Origin: DASSFG01 sp035550375
GTDB taxonomy: Bacteria > Planctomycetota > Planctomycetia > Pirellulales > JAICIG01
Assembly (NCBI GenBank): GCA_035550375.1
Contig: DASZPH010000047.1
Location: 62,001-126,000 of the forward strand
Length of the DNA: 64,000 nucleotides
Direction of reading: 5' to 3'
Shown in pieces: positions 18,017 through 27,529 of this stretch (positions within the stretch are counted from its first letter, which is position 1; every line of letters begins with the position of its first letter). Under the pieces are notes generated by a model. The model worked only from the letters and a program-made list of their open reading frames with translations, was not told where the DNA came from and did no database searches. A program made the position numbers and the translations under genes.

Positions 18017-18466
18017 ATGTCGACGACCACTGGCGCCAGCGGCGCGTCATCCTCGACCGGGGCGAACTCGACGACAAGCTCGACCGACAAACTGACCAGC
18101 ATTACGCCGGACGATTTCCTGCAGTTGCTGATCACGCAGTTGAAGAACCAGGATCCGCTCAACCCGACCAGCAGCGATCAGATTCTGCAACAGATCAGCC
18201 TGATCGACAACATCGAGGCCACGACCAACCTCTCTAGCTCGCTCAACTCGGTGGCCACCGATCAGGGCTTTCAGGCGGCTAGTGGGCTGATCGGCATGCA
18301 GGTGCAGGGTGTCGATTCCAACGGCAACCCGGTGTCCGGGACGGTGGACAGCGCGAGCTTCTCCAACGGCGTCGCCTCGTTGAACGTAGGAAGCCAGACG
18401 ATGCCCCTTTCCGGAATCAGCGCCATCGGTGGTCAGGGCACGTCCACACCGACCAGCGGCGGCTAA
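18017..18466 (+). CDS. flgD: flagellar hook capping protein FlgD, short form
   Basis: This 149-residue hook scaffold protein has the conserved cap motif DDFLQLLITQLKNQDPLNPTSS broken over residues 32-53, and the QISLIDNIEA helix. One small Tudor-like domain follows (GLIGMQVQGVDSNGNPVSG). The FnIII-type FlgD domain seen in E. coli (231 residues) is absent. Partner hook protein FlgE is encoded 55 bases downstream and carries extra Ig-like domains. Confidence 0.88.
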   Translation: MSTTTGASGASSSTGANSTTSSTDKLTSITPDDFLQLLITQLKNQDPLNPTSSDQILQQISLIDNIEATTNLSSSLNSVATDQGFQAASGLIGMQVQGVDSNGNPVSGTVDSASFSNGVASLNVGSQTMPLSGISAIGGQGTSTPTSGG

Positions 18467-18521
18467 CGATCAGACAACAGCATCCATTCAATCAGGACTC
18501 TGTCAGAGGGGAGCATAGGCC

Positions 18522-20966
18522 ATGTCACTTTCGTCCGTATTCAGCACCGCGATTTCCGGCCTTCAGGCAGCCGAAACCTCGATCGACGTTACTGGCAACA
18601 ACGTGGCCAACGCCAATACGATCGGCTTCAAGCAATCGACGGCCGAGTTTGCGACTCAGTTTCTGCAAACCCTGTCGATCGGCTCCGCCCCCAGCGCCAA
18701 CAACGGCGGTACCGACCCGACGCAGGTCGGGCTGGGCGTGCAGGTCACGTCCATCACTCCCGATTTCACCCAAGGTAACCTGGAGATCAGCTCCTCCCCG
18801 TCGGACATGGCGATCCAGGGGAACGGGTTCTTCATCGTGCAGGGAACGTCAGGCCAGCAGCTTTACACCCGTAACGGCGGCTTCACGCCCAACTCGCTGA
18901 ACGAACTCACCACCAGCACCGGCCAGGTGCTGATGGGCTACGGCGTTGACAACAATTTCAGCATCCAGACGACACAGCTCCAGCCGCTCACGATTCCCTT
19001 GGGGTCGACGGCGGTCGCCAAGGCGACTCAGAACGTCGAGCTGCAAGGAACGCTGACTCCGACCGGCGACGTGGCCACGACCGGCGCGATCATCCAAAGC
19101 GGGTCGCTGGGCGACGCAGCGATGACGGCGCCCCCTACTGCAAACCCACCGGCCTTGGCACCTGTGCCCGACACCCTGGGCGCAGGAACGACGGCCACCG
19201 GCGCCGCGGGGGGTAATCTCACGGCGGGCGGTACCTATTCTTACGAAGTCGTGTTCGCCAACGGCCCCGTCGGAAACCCCAACAGCACCACAAGTCTTCC
19301 CTCGCAATCGATCGGACCGATCACGCTGGGCGCAGGCCAGCAATCGATCAACCTCAATAACATCCCGACCGACCCGACCGGCACGTATACGGATCGTTAC
19401 ATCTATCGCACCTCCGCCGGCGGAACTTCCTATCAGCTTGTCGCCGACATTCCGAATAACACCGCGACGACCTACACCGATACCACGGCCGACGCCAGCT
19501 TGGGAGCGACGGTCAGCACAGCCGCTCTCAACGGTGAGTACAGCTATTACGTCACCTACGCCAACGCCATCGGCGGACCGGGCAACGGGGTGGAGAGCCG
19601 GCCCACGCCGCTCTTGGGACCGATCAACGTGGTGAACGGCCGCGTCGAACTTCAGAACCTGCCCGTCGACACGAGCGGCCAGTGGACGGTGCGCCGCATC
19701 TACCGAAACTCGGCCACCAATCCGAACCAGTTCAACTTTGTGGCCGAAATCCCCAACATGACGTCCAACGTCAGTTACACCGACAGCGCTTCGGATGCGT
19801 CGATCGCCAGCAACGCCCAGATCAATCTGAATGGACCTCCCATCACGAGCAACACGCTGCTCACCAACGTCCTGCAATACAGCAACGGCGCCTACGAGAA
19901 TCTCTTTCAGCTCGGCACGCTGAGCTTCGCCGGAACGATCGGCGGAACCCAGCAACCGGCCAAGACCTTTACCATCACGGCCAAAAGCACGGTGCAAGAT
20001 CTGGCCAGTTTCATGGATCAGGCCCTGGGCATCCAATCGCCGCCGGGACCCGATGCCAACAACCCGATTCCCAACGATTCGTCCGGGTTGCCGCCGGGCG
20101 TCTCCGTCACGTCGCAGGGACAGATTCAATTCGTCAGCAACGCCGGCGTGGACAATGCCGTCTCGATCAGTCTTTCGGCATTGCAATTCACGCCCACCAA
20201 CGGCACGGCGCAAACCGTCCCCTTGACGTTCAATCAAACGCAGGCCGCGGTCGGGCAAAGCGTGACGGCCAATTTCGTGGCCTACGACTCGCTTGGTATT
20301 CCGATTAACGTCAACATCACGGCCGTGCTCCAGTCGCGCACCAGCACGCAAACGGTTTACCGCTGGTTTGCCGATTCGCCGCAGAACGACCCTACGACCG
20401 GATCCGCAATCGCCGTCGGCACGGGGCTGGTCACATTCAACGGCGCGGGCCAATTCGTCTCGACGACCAACTCCACCGTGGCGATCCAGCGGGCCCACGT
20501 CCCCTCGGCGAAGCCGCTGCAATTCAACCTCGATTTCTCGCAACTCTCCGGTCTGGCGGCGAACTCGCCGTCGTTGTCGGTCACGAGCCAGGACGGATTT
20601 CCTCCGGGAAAACTCACCAGCTATACCGTCGGAACTGACGGCGTCATCAAGGGGTCGTTCGACAACGGAACGCAGCGCGACCTGGGACAGGTGATTCTGG
20701 CCAGGTTCGCCAACCCCGCCGGGCTCGAACAGCAGGGGCAGAACCTCTACACGCCGGGCGTGAACTCGGGGCTGCCGGTGTTCGGCGCGCCCAACTCGAA
20801 CGCCATCGGCTCGATCGTTTCTGGAGCGCTGGAGCAGTCGAACACGGACGTCAGCTCCAACTTGATCAACCTGATTACGTCGTCGACGCAGTACCGCGGC
20901 AACGCCCAGGTGATCAGCACCGCCCAAACGCTCTTCGACACGCTGTTGCAACTACGCACGTCGTAG
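18522..20966 (+). CDS. flgE: flagellar hook protein FlgE with two inserted Ig-like repeats
   Basis: This 814-residue protein is about twice the usual FlgE length. The N-terminus (SSVFSTAISGLQAAETSIDV, TGNNVANANTIGFKQS) and C-terminus (NLINLITSSTQYRGNAQV, ISTAQTLFDTLLQLRT) are typical rod/hook helices. Between them, residues about 229-335 and 337-430 form two tandem related domains. Each has YSY-V-YAN, a GPI strand, a LP.DTSG/PTGT turn, R.IYR and VAEIPN/VADIPN strands and a TDT/TDS..DAS end. They should project from the hook surface as Ig- or FnIII-like domains. The remaining D1/D2 regions follow. It is the last gene of the flagellar block in this window. Confidence 0.9.
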   Translation: MSLSSVFSTAISGLQAAETSIDVTGNNVANANTIGFKQSTAEFATQFLQTLSIGSAPSANNGGTDPTQVGLGVQVTSITPDFTQGNLEISSSPSDMAIQGNGFFIVQGTSGQQLYTRNGGFTPNSLNELTTSTGQVLMGYGVDNNFSIQTTQLQPLTIPLGSTAVAKATQNVELQGTLTPTGDVATTGAIIQSGSLGDAAMTAPPTANPPALAPVPDTLGAGTTATGAAGGNLTAGGTYSYEVVFANGPVGNPNSTTSLPSQSIGPITLGAGQQSINLNNIPTDPTGTYTDRYIYRTSAGGTSYQLVADIPNNTATTYTDTTADASLGATVSTAALNGEYSYYVTYANAIGGPGNGVESRPTPLLGPINVVNGRVELQNLPVDTSGQWTVRRIYRNSATNPNQFNFVAEIPNMTSNVSYTDSASDASIASNAQINLNGPPITSNTLLTNVLQYSNGAYENLFQLGTLSFAGTIGGTQQPAKTFTITAKSTVQDLASFMDQALGIQSPPGPDANNPIPNDSSGLPPGVSVTSQGQIQFVSNAGVDNAVSISLSALQFTPTNGTAQTVPLTFNQTQAAVGQSVTANFVAYDSLGIPINVNITAVLQSRTSTQTVYRWFADSPQNDPTTGSAIAVGTGLVTFNGAGQFVSTTNSTVAIQRAHVPSAKPLQFNLDFSQLSGLAANSPSLSVTSQDGFPPGKLTSYTVGTDGVIKGSFDNGTQRDLGQVILARFANPAGLEQQGQNLYTPGVNSGLPVFGAPNSNAIGSIVSGALEQSNTDVSSNLINLITSSTQYRGNAQVISTAQTLFDTLLQLRTS

Positions 20967-21169
20967 GCCGACGGCGGACTTTGGGCTCCCGATGCCCGGC
21001 GAAGCCCCCCGATTCTCGGCAAAGCCGACGTTAACCGCGCCGGGCCCGCATGGTTGCGCGATTCGCTTGCGCCGACGGGTTCATTTCGTGACGGTTGACG
21101 GGTATAAATAGTGCGCCGCGAGAAGCACCAGGCCGGCTTTGAGCCCCGTTTGCCGTGAGGTAGGGATAC

Positions 21170-22165
21170 ATGAAGAGGAAGTTCGTTTTTGTTCTGCTCT
21201 CCGGCGCCGCAATGCTGGCCGGAAACGCCTGGGCCGCCGATAAGGCCCAGCCGAAATCGGCGACCGCGAAGCCGGCCGCAAACCAGGGCGCCACGAAGCC
21301 GGCCGGCGATCGGGCGGCCGACGAGAAGGCCCTGCGGAAATCGGCCGACGACTTTGCCCGCGCCTTTAACGCCCGCGACGCCAAGGCGATCGCGGCGCAG
21401 TTCGCTCCGCGGGCTGAAATGGTCGATCTCGACGGAAACGTCCTCCAAGGGCGTCAAGCAATCGAAGAGTCGTTCGCGCGCCAGTTTGCCGAGCCGCTGT
21501 TCAAGATCGCGGTCGAAATCGAGTCGCTGCGATTCGTCGGCGATAACGTGGCGGTCGAGGACGGTCATCTGGTGATGACGGGCGAAGACAACGACATCAC
21601 CCTTCGCAGCCGCTACACGGCGGTCCACGTGCGCGAGGGGGGCAAGTGGCTGGTCGCCAGTTCCCGGGACGTCGTCAATCCTAACGATCGAACCGAGCCG
21701 CACGAGCATCTGCGGCAGCTTGCCTGGCTGGTTGGAGAGTGGGTTGAAGAAAGCGGCAATTCCATCGTCGTCACCTCTTACCGCTGGGACGAGGGCAAGA
21801 ACTACCTCTTGGGCGATTATTCCGTCCAAGTTGCCGGGCAAGCGGCCATGAGAGGGACGCAGCGCATCGGCTGGGATCCGCTAACCCGGCAGATCAAAAC
21901 CTGGACGTTCGACAGCGACGGAGGGTACGGGGAGGGCTATTGGCACCGCGACGGCGACCGCTGGCTGGTGAAGCTCGAGGGGGTTTCGGCGGACGGCCGT
22001 AGCGGATCGATGACGCAAATTCACACTCCCCTCAACGACCACCGCCGCACCTGGCGCGCCGTCGATCGCGTGTTGGGCGGCGAGCCGCTCGACGACATCG
22101 AAGAGATTACCGTGGTGCGGCCGGCGCCGAAGCCGAAACAGCCGTCCGACAAAAAGCGCGACTGA
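21170..22165 (+). CDS. secreted SgcJ/EcaC-type (SnoaL-like) protein
   Basis: This 331-residue protein has a clear signal peptide (first 22 residues, ending GNAWA). After a Lys/Ala-rich linker comes an NTF2-like domain (about 60-180: DDFARAFNARDAKAIAAQF, a DGNVLQGRQAIEESF turn, RYTAVHVREGGKWLVASSRD) of the SgcJ/EcaC group. The C-terminal half is a lipocalin-like beta region (GTQRIGWDPLTRQIKTWTFD) that is often fused to it in planctomycetes. The function of these fusions is not known to me. It appears monocistronic. Confidence 0.75.
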   Translation: MKRKFVFVLLSGAAMLAGNAWAADKAQPKSATAKPAANQGATKPAGDRAADEKALRKSADDFARAFNARDAKAIAAQFAPRAEMVDLDGNVLQGRQAIEESFARQFAEPLFKIAVEIESLRFVGDNVAVEDGHLVMTGEDNDITLRSRYTAVHVREGGKWLVASSRDVVNPNDRTEPHEHLRQLAWLVGEWVEESGNSIVVTSYRWDEGKNYLLGDYSVQVAGQAAMRGTQRIGWDPLTRQIKTWTFDSDGGYGEGYWHRDGDRWLVKLEGVSADGRSGSMTQIHTPLNDHRRTWRAVDRVLGGEPLDDIEEITVVRPAPKPKQPSDKKRD

Positions 22166-22201
22166 CCCGAACCAACTTTCTTTGAAAACAGGCTATTGCT
22201 T

Positions 22202-23851
22202 ATGAGCCAGAAACTTTGCCTCGGCGCCTCGATCGTTCTCGGCGTCGTGCTCCTTGGCGAAACCGCTTACGGCCGGGGTGGGGGCGGCGGAGGACATGGC
22301 GGCGGCGGAGGTTTTCCCGGAGGCGGAGGATTTCATGGCGGCGGCGGGTTTCCCGGAGGTGGAGGATTTCACGGCGGAGGCGGGTTTCATCCGGGCGGCG
22401 GTTTCCCCGGCGCCTCGGGCATCCACGCCGGCGGCGGCATTGCTGGCGGCGGATGGCACGGTGGTCTGCCCGCGGGCGGCCATCTTCCGGGCGTCGGAGG
22501 TGAGCATCTGGGAGGCATCGGCCACGGGTTTCCGGGGACGCTGCCGGGGGTTGGTCTCGGGCCGGGTGTCGGCCACGGGGGCTTGCCCGGCGGCTTTCCA
22601 GGACTCGGCGCTCCAGGACTGGCAGGACACGGGGCCGGTTGGGCCGGCGGGTTTCCTGGTCACGGAGTCGGCTGGCACGGCGGCATTCCGGGTGCCGGGG
22701 GCTACTGGGGACATGCTCATCCTTACGGCTGGTACAACGGCCACTGGCACAACCATTGGTACGGCAACGGTTTCGGTGGCTACTGGGGCGGTTGGGGCTA
22801 CCCGCTCGCCTGGGGACTCACCGGCTGGGGACTCGGCAGCCTCTGGTACTCAAGCGGCTACGTGCCCTACTACAACCCCTACTACGCGCCCGGCGTAGCC
22901 GGAGCATGGAACTACGGCCAGCCGATTCCGGTCGTTAGCTCCCCAGCATTGGCTGGCTCTCCCGCTCTGGCCGGTGCTCCGGATGCCGTCGATCCGAACG
23001 CCATTGGCCCGAATGGGGTCGACCCCAACGCCGTCGATCCGAATCTTGCCGGTCCCGATGTTGCGGGCAACCCGGACGTCGACGCGGCGGTCGAGCGGTT
23101 CCGGGCCGGCGACTATCCCGGCGCGCTGACCCTTGTCGACGGCGCTATCCGTGCCCAGCCCTCCGACGCGGCCGCCCATGAGTTGCGGGCCCTGATTTTG
23201 TTTGCGATGGAAGACTACTCGCAGGCGGCGGCCACGATCCACTCGGTGCTGGCGATCGGTCCCGGCTGGGACTGGACGACGCTCAGCAGCCTGTACCCCG
23301 ACATGCAGACCTACATGGCGCAGTTGCGGGCGCTGGAGACCTTTGTGAACGCGCATCCTCGTCAGGCCGACGCGCGTTTCTTGCTGGCCTACCACTACAT
23401 GACCCAGGGCCACGCCGGCGAAGCCGCCAGCGAGTTGGAGAGGGTGGTCGACTTGATGCCCAGTGATAAACTGGCCGCCGACCTGCTGCGGATGGTGAAG
23501 GGGGACAAAGCCGGGGCGCCTCCGCCCGACGCCGCTCCTCCTCCGCCGGCTCCTGACGCAAAGCCGGTCGACCCAGGCTCGCTGGCCGGAAGCTGGCAGG
23601 CTAGCCGCGACGACGGCTCGAAATTCAATCTGAACCTGGCGGCCGACAAAACGTTCTCCTGGAAGTTCTCGCACGACCAGCAATCGCAAACGATTGCCGG
23701 CACCTACAGCGTCGACAACGGCCTGCTGATCATGCAGAGCAAAACGGGCGGCGCGATGGTGGGCCAGTTGAGCGCCGCGGGCGGCGACCGCTTTACGTTC
23801 AAGCCGCTAGGCGGTCCCGCGGATGATCCGGGGCTGACATTCACGAGGTGA
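22202..23851 (+). CDS. secreted glycine-rich protein with TPR region
   Basis: This protein of about 549 residues has a signal peptide ending at TAYG. It is followed by about 140 residues built on GGGGFHGG/GGGGFPGG repeats, and then an aromatic Trp/Tyr/Gly stretch. Short repeats of the type VDPNAIGPNGVDPN come next, then two or three TPR-like units (about 290-420). The C-terminal beta-domain reads GSWQASRDDGSKF to FTFKPLGG. A TTG at 22196 is an alternative start; the ATG at 22202 is preferred. The architecture suggests a surface or matrix protein; no enzyme motif is visible. Confidence 0.75.
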   Translation: MSQKLCLGASIVLGVVLLGETAYGRGGGGGGHGGGGGFPGGGGFHGGGGFPGGGGFHGGGGFHPGGGFPGASGIHAGGGIAGGGWHGGLPAGGHLPGVGGEHLGGIGHGFPGTLPGVGLGPGVGHGGLPGGFPGLGAPGLAGHGAGWAGGFPGHGVGWHGGIPGAGGYWGHAHPYGWYNGHWHNHWYGNGFGGYWGGWGYPLAWGLTGWGLGSLWYSSGYVPYYNPYYAPGVAGAWNYGQPIPVVSSPALAGSPALAGAPDAVDPNAIGPNGVDPNAVDPNLAGPDVAGNPDVDAAVERFRAGDYPGALTLVDGAIRAQPSDAAAHELRALILFAMEDYSQAAATIHSVLAIGPGWDWTTLSSLYPDMQTYMAQLRALETFVNAHPRQADARFLLAYHYMTQGHAGEAASELERVVDLMPSDKLAADLLRMVKGDKAGAPPPDAAPPPPAPDAKPVDPGSLAGSWQASRDDGSKFNLNLAADKTFSWKFSHDQQSQTIAGTYSVDNGLLIMQSKTGGAMVGQLSAAGGDRFTFKPLGGPADDPGLTFTR

Positions 23852-24034
23852 GTCTTGTCCCCGCGCCAAGTCCGTGGCTCGGAACGAATCCGCGGGCCGC
23901 GCCAGGGGCGGCGGTTCATCTCGCTTAAAATACCCTCTTGGTCTTTGTTGCAGCGCACGGCCGCGCCGGGTTATCCTGTTAATCGCGGCCACCGGCCGCC
24001 CCGCCCCAAAAGCGCCTCATAGGAGCCCTTCCCA

Positions 24035-25345
24035 ATGCCCGCCCCATCGAAGAACGATCGGCCGCAGACCGTGGCGATTCCCTCGCGTCGCGATTTTCTC
24101 AGACAGTCCGGCACGGTCGTCGTCGGCGGAGCACTGGCGGGCACCCTGAGCATCGCCCGGAGCGCACACGCGGGAGGAGACGACACGCTTAAAATCGGGC
24201 TCATCGGCTGCGGCAACCGGGGCACCGGCGCGGCCAAGAACGCGCTGCTCGCCGACAGCAACGTCAAGCTGACGGCCATGGGCGACACGTTTGCCGACCG
24301 CATTGCGGACAGCCTCAGCGGCCTGAAAAAGGAGGTTCCGGAAGACAAGATCGCCGTCGAGCAGGACCACTGCTTCGTCGGCTTCGACGCCTATCAGAAG
24401 GTGATCGACAGCGGCGTCGACGTGGTGCTGCTCTGTTCGCCGCCCCACTTTCGTCCGGCCCACTTCAAGGCGGCGGTGGCCGCCGGCAAGCACATCTTTG
24501 CGGAGAAACCGGTGGCGGTCGACGCGCCCGGCGTTCGCAGCGTGCTGGCCACGGCGGAAGAAGCCCGCCAGAAGGGGCTCGCGGTCGTTTCCGGCCTTTG
24601 CTGGCGGTATCACCAGCCGAAGCGCGAGGTGATCGGCCGGATTCACGACGGCGCCATCGGCGACGTGATGGCGATTCAATGCAACTACAACGCGGGAGGA
24701 CTGTGGGTCAAGCCGCGGCAGCCTCAGTGGAGCGACATGGAATGGCAGCTTCGCAACTGGCTCTACTTCACTTGGCTGTCGGGCGACCACAACGTGGAAC
24801 AGCACGTCCACAGCCTCGACAAGGCGGCTTGGATCATGAAGGAGGAACCGCCCGTCAAAGCGACCGGGCTGGGCGGACGGCAGGTGCGCGTCCAGCCGGA
24901 ATACGGCAACATCTTCGACCACCACGCGGTCGTTTACGAGTACGCCAACGGCGTGAAGCTGTTTGCCTTCTGCCGCCAGCAGGATAACTGCAGCATGGAC
25001 GTGAACGACTACGTCATGGGGACGAAGGGGAGGGTCGACATCATGGCGCACACGGTCTCCGGCGACAACAACTGGCGATACCGCGGCCCGAACCCCAACA
25101 TGTATCAGGTCGAGCACGACGAGTTGTTCGCCAGCATCCGGTCGGGCAGGCCGATCGACAATTCTCTCTATATGGCCCGCAGCACGATGTTGGCCATCCT
25201 GGGACGCATGGCGACGTACACCGGCCAGACGATCACCTGGGACGAGGCGCTTAACTCGCAGGAAGACCTGACCCCGCCGTCGTACGATTGGACCACCCTG
25301 CCGGTCGCCTCGGTCGCTCTGCCCGGCGTGACGAAATTCGCCTGA
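24035..25345 (+). CDS. Tat-exported Gfo/Idh/MocA family oxidoreductase
   Basis: This 436-residue protein has a twin-arginine signal (SRRDFLRQSGTVVVGGALAG, about 21-40). The Rossmann fold follows, with IGLIGCGNRGTGAAKNAL and the EKPVAVDAPG motif, where the conserved Lys of this NAD(P)-dependent sugar/inositol dehydrogenase family sits. The C-terminal alpha/beta domain is complete, with HNVEQHVHSLDKAAW supplying the catalytic His region. Periplasmic Gfo/Idh/MocA enzymes carrying Tat signals are a common planctomycete feature; the cofactor is bound before export. The substrate is unknown. It converges with the next gene, leaving 6 bases. Confidence 0.88.
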   Translation: MPAPSKNDRPQTVAIPSRRDFLRQSGTVVVGGALAGTLSIARSAHAGGDDTLKIGLIGCGNRGTGAAKNALLADSNVKLTAMGDTFADRIADSLSGLKKEVPEDKIAVEQDHCFVGFDAYQKVIDSGVDVVLLCSPPHFRPAHFKAAVAAGKHIFAEKPVAVDAPGVRSVLATAEEARQKGLAVVSGLCWRYHQPKREVIGRIHDGAIGDVMAIQCNYNAGGLWVKPRQPQWSDMEWQLRNWLYFTWLSGDHNVEQHVHSLDKAAWIMKEEPPVKATGLGGRQVRVQPEYGNIFDHHAVVYEYANGVKLFAFCRQQDNCSMDVNDYVMGTKGRVDIMAHTVSGDNNWRYRGPNPNMYQVEHDELFASIRSGRPIDNSLYMARSTMLAILGRMATYTGQTITWDEALNSQEDLTPPSYDWTTLPVASVALPGVTKFA

Positions 25346-25351
25346 CTTCGG

Positions 25352-25816
25352 CTACCGGTGGTCGAGCGACATCCCGATGATCCCGACCGCCAGCACAATC
25401 GTGAATACGATTCCCATCACGAGTCCGAAGATGGCGCGCCCCCAACCGTGCAGCTTCGGATTCCGTCGCAGGTGAACGATCGCGACGACGCCTAGAATGA
25501 TCGCCAGCGGTGCCGGCAGGCATAGCGCGGCGAACAGTCCCGCGTAACCGGCGGCAATCGCCCAGCCCGACCTGCCGACGGGCAACAGCATCCGAATTGC
25601 CGGGTCCTCGCCCAGGTCGCGTGTGGGAGGCGGCGGGGGATACCGGTTTCCGGGTGGAGCGGGCGCCGCCGAAAACGGACTGCCCGCGACCAACTCGGCC
25701 GACAGCGGCACCTGGTTGATCGCTTGGCAATGCGGACAGCGCACCGCTTTGCCGGCCGCCTCTTCTGAAGCTCGCATGACCCGCGAGCAGGAAGAGCAAA
25801 CGATGTCGATAGGCAT
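25352..25816 (-). CDS. zinc-ribbon, two-helix membrane protein (DUF4190-like)
   Basis: This protein of about 154 residues has an N-terminal CxxC...CxxC zinc ribbon (CSSCSRVM, CPHCQAIN), then a Pro-rich linker. Two membrane helices (about 95-120 and 135-155) flank a loop with HLRRNPKLHGWGRAIFGLVMG, which matches DUF4190 proteins. The start at 25816 is preferred because GAGGG lies about 8 bases upstream; an ATG at 25843 would add nine residues. Function is unknown. Confidence 0.75.
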   Translation of the reverse strand: MPIDIVCSSCSRVMRASEEAAGKAVRCPHCQAINQVPLSAELVAGSPFSAAPAPPGNRYPPPPPTRDLGEDPAIRMLLPVGRSGWAIAAGYAGLFAALCLPAPLAIILGVVAIVHLRRNPKLHGWGRAIFGLVMGIVFTIVLAVGIIGMSLDHR

Positions 25817-25901
25817 GCCCGTACCCTCGATTTGTAATGCCAACGTGGTCGCACAAGGAAGAGGTTACTCGAAGCGACGCGGTCGTTCCAGAAGGCGGCC
25901 G

Positions 25902-27182
25902 TCAGGCCACGCGACGGTCGGCAAAATCCGTCGCCGCCTGCAAGCCGGGCCAGCGCCGTAAAACGACGGCCGCCATGTGTCCGCCGAAGGCCACGGAGAG
26001 CTTAAGTGCGTGGTCGAACTGTGTTTTGCGGCCCACGATCGGAATACAGTCGAGATCGCACTCAGGATCGGGATCGGTCAGATTGGCCGTCGGGGGGGCG
26101 AAGCCGTCTCGCATGGCGAGCGTTGTGATGGCCAGTTCGACGCTTCCGGCGGCGTTCACCAGGTGGCCGAGCATCGATTTGGTCGAGCTCAGGCAGATGC
26201 GGTCGGCCGAACGCCCCAAAGCGCGGCGAATTCCCCGCGTCTCGACGATGTCATTTTGTTGCGTGCCGGTTCCGTGGGCGTTGATGTAACCCAGGTCGCC
26301 GGGAGCAATGCCCGCCCGCTGCAAGGTTGCGCCGATGAGGTAGGCCAGCGTCGCGCTTTCGGCATCCATGCCCGTGATGTGGTGCGCCTCGGCCTGCATC
26401 TTGCCTCCCGCAACTTCGGCGTAAATGCGGGCACCGCGGCGCAGGGCGTGGCTGAGTCGCTCGAGCACGAAGATCGCGGCCCCCTCCCCCATCACAAAGC
26501 CGCTCCGGCGGCTGTCGAAAGGGCGCGAGGCCTGCTGGGGGTCGTCATGGTGGGCCAGGACGCGCATGGCCTGAAAACCGGCGGCAAACAGCGGGTCGAT
26601 CGCTTCGGCGCTTCCCGCCAAAGCGATATCGCACTGGTCGTCCTGGATGCTGCGTACGGCCGACAAAACTTCGACCAGACCGCTGGCGCAGGCCGTCGAA
26701 TGGCAGAGACGCGGCCCGCGAAGGTCGAAACGGTTGGCAACCGTCGCGCAGGCCGTGTTGGGAAACCATTGGTGCCACCAGGGAACGGCCCGTTTTTCGG
26801 AAACGGTCGGGAGCCCTTTGCACTCGTCGAACCAGCCGGCGTCGCCCATGTGGCCGCTGATGGCGCAGCCGAATCGATCGCGATCGATCCGCCGAAAGTC
26901 GAGGTTCGCGTCCTCCAATGCCTCGTTTGCCGCGTGGAGATTGAGGGTGATCCATTTAAGCTGCCCAGGAAACTCTCGCTCGATCGTGACGGGGGCTCCG
27001 ATCGAGATGCTCTGGGGAACGTCGGGCAGACCGCGCACGGAGCGAATTCCGCTTCTCCCTTCGCGCACGCTTCGCCAGACCGTCTCTCGGTCGGAACCGA
27101 GAGCGGCGATCATTCCGATTCCCGTGATGACGATCGGCTCCGGCCGACATGGTCGGTGGCGTCCCGTCAGACTCATTCGCAC
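25902..27182 (-). CDS. beta-ketoacyl-ACP synthase, FabF-like
   Basis: This 426-residue condensing enzyme has the complete Cys-His-His triad: Cys165 in STACASG, His303 in NAHGTGTQQND and His340 in STKSMLGH with Lys335. It ends with the conserved SVAFGGHMAAVVL. It should elongate an acyl chain on an acyl carrier protein with malonyl-ACP. No acyl carrier protein, reductase or acyltransferase is next to it, so it is not part of a fab cluster. The start is GTG at 27182, with GGAG 5 bases upstream; an ATG at 27176 is a close alternative. It is divergent from mraZ. Confidence 0.88.
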   Translation of the reverse strand: MRMSLTGRHRPCRPEPIVITGIGMIAALGSDRETVWRSVREGRSGIRSVRGLPDVPQSISIGAPVTIEREFPGQLKWITLNLHAANEALEDANLDFRRIDRDRFGCAISGHMGDAGWFDECKGLPTVSEKRAVPWWHQWFPNTACATVANRFDLRGPRLCHSTACASGLVEVLSAVRSIQDDQCDIALAGSAEAIDPLFAAGFQAMRVLAHHDDPQQASRPFDSRRSGFVMGEGAAIFVLERLSHALRRGARIYAEVAGGKMQAEAHHITGMDAESATLAYLIGATLQRAGIAPGDLGYINAHGTGTQQNDIVETRGIRRALGRSADRICLSSTKSMLGHLVNAAGSVELAITTLAMRDGFAPPTANLTDPDPECDLDCIPIVGRKTQFDHALKLSVAFGGHMAAVVLRRWPGLQAATDFADRRVA

Positions 27183-27284
27183 GTCGACTCCAGAAAACCA
27201 GGTTGCACGTTTATACGCTGGGAATCACCCGCCTCCGATTTAGGCGCGGCCGTGCCCATCCGTCGTTCCGATCTGAACAAGGGC

Positions 27285-27306
27285 GGCCTGGCAAGATCGC
27301 CAGGCC
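27285..27306. repeat. 8-bp perfect hairpin
   Basis: GGCCTGGC (27285-27292) and GCCAGGCC (27299-27306) form a perfect stem around AAGATC. There is no T-run, so a regulatory or structural role is more likely than termination. Confidence 0.5.
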
Positions 27307-27416
27307 CGGCCCAGCGGCGGAAATTAACGAAATCCCAGGCCTTAGGCTAGGCGAGCTGAATTTTTTCTGCGCCGGGTGGTTGCATTGGCTGCTAGACCTG
27401 CTAAACTCCGCCTTCG

Positions 27417-27472
27417 TGGGAAACAAACCCATTTTTGACATCTAGACGGTAATTTTCGGGGAAAACAACCCA
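27417..27472. promoter_or_regulatory. paired operator-like elements upstream of mraZ
   Basis: TGGGAAACAAACCCA (27417-27431) and GGGGAAAACAACCCA (27458-27472) agree at 12 of 15 positions. Their starts are 41 bases apart, about four helical turns. Each is an inverted GGG-N7-CCC. E. coli MraZ binds repeated TGGG boxes in its own promoter, so autoregulation is a reasonable inference. Confidence 0.45.
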
Positions 27473-27529
27473 AAACGCCAAAGACCCGGGAATGGAGACG
27501 CCTGGAAGAAGCACCTTGCACGGCCTCTC

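Larger units (their letters stand above)
27183..27529. other. intergenic region between divergent ketosynthase and mraZ genes
   Basis: These 347 non-coding bases hold an 8-bp hairpin at 27285-27306, two related GGG-N7-CCC elements at 27417-27431 and 27458-27472, and a TTGACA at 27435 with no good -10 at standard spacing. I see no gene. Confidence 0.6.

Noticed and set aside
18849..20951. 700-codon open frame antisense to flgE
   Set aside because: It is a GC-driven shadow frame: its translation is Arg/Val/Gly-rich without domains, while the forward frame is clearly FlgE.
21097..21115. TTGACGGGTATAAATAG as a promoter for the SgcJ-like gene
   Set aside because: The two boxes nearly touch, and no partner at 16-18 bases is convincing.
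25977..27350. 457-codon frame antisense to the ketosynthase
   Set aside because: The ketosynthase has all catalytic motifs; the opposite frame has none and crosses the intergenic region.
27435..27455. TTGACA with TAATTT as an mraZ promoter
   Set aside because: The boxes are only about 9 bases apart, too close for sigma-70.
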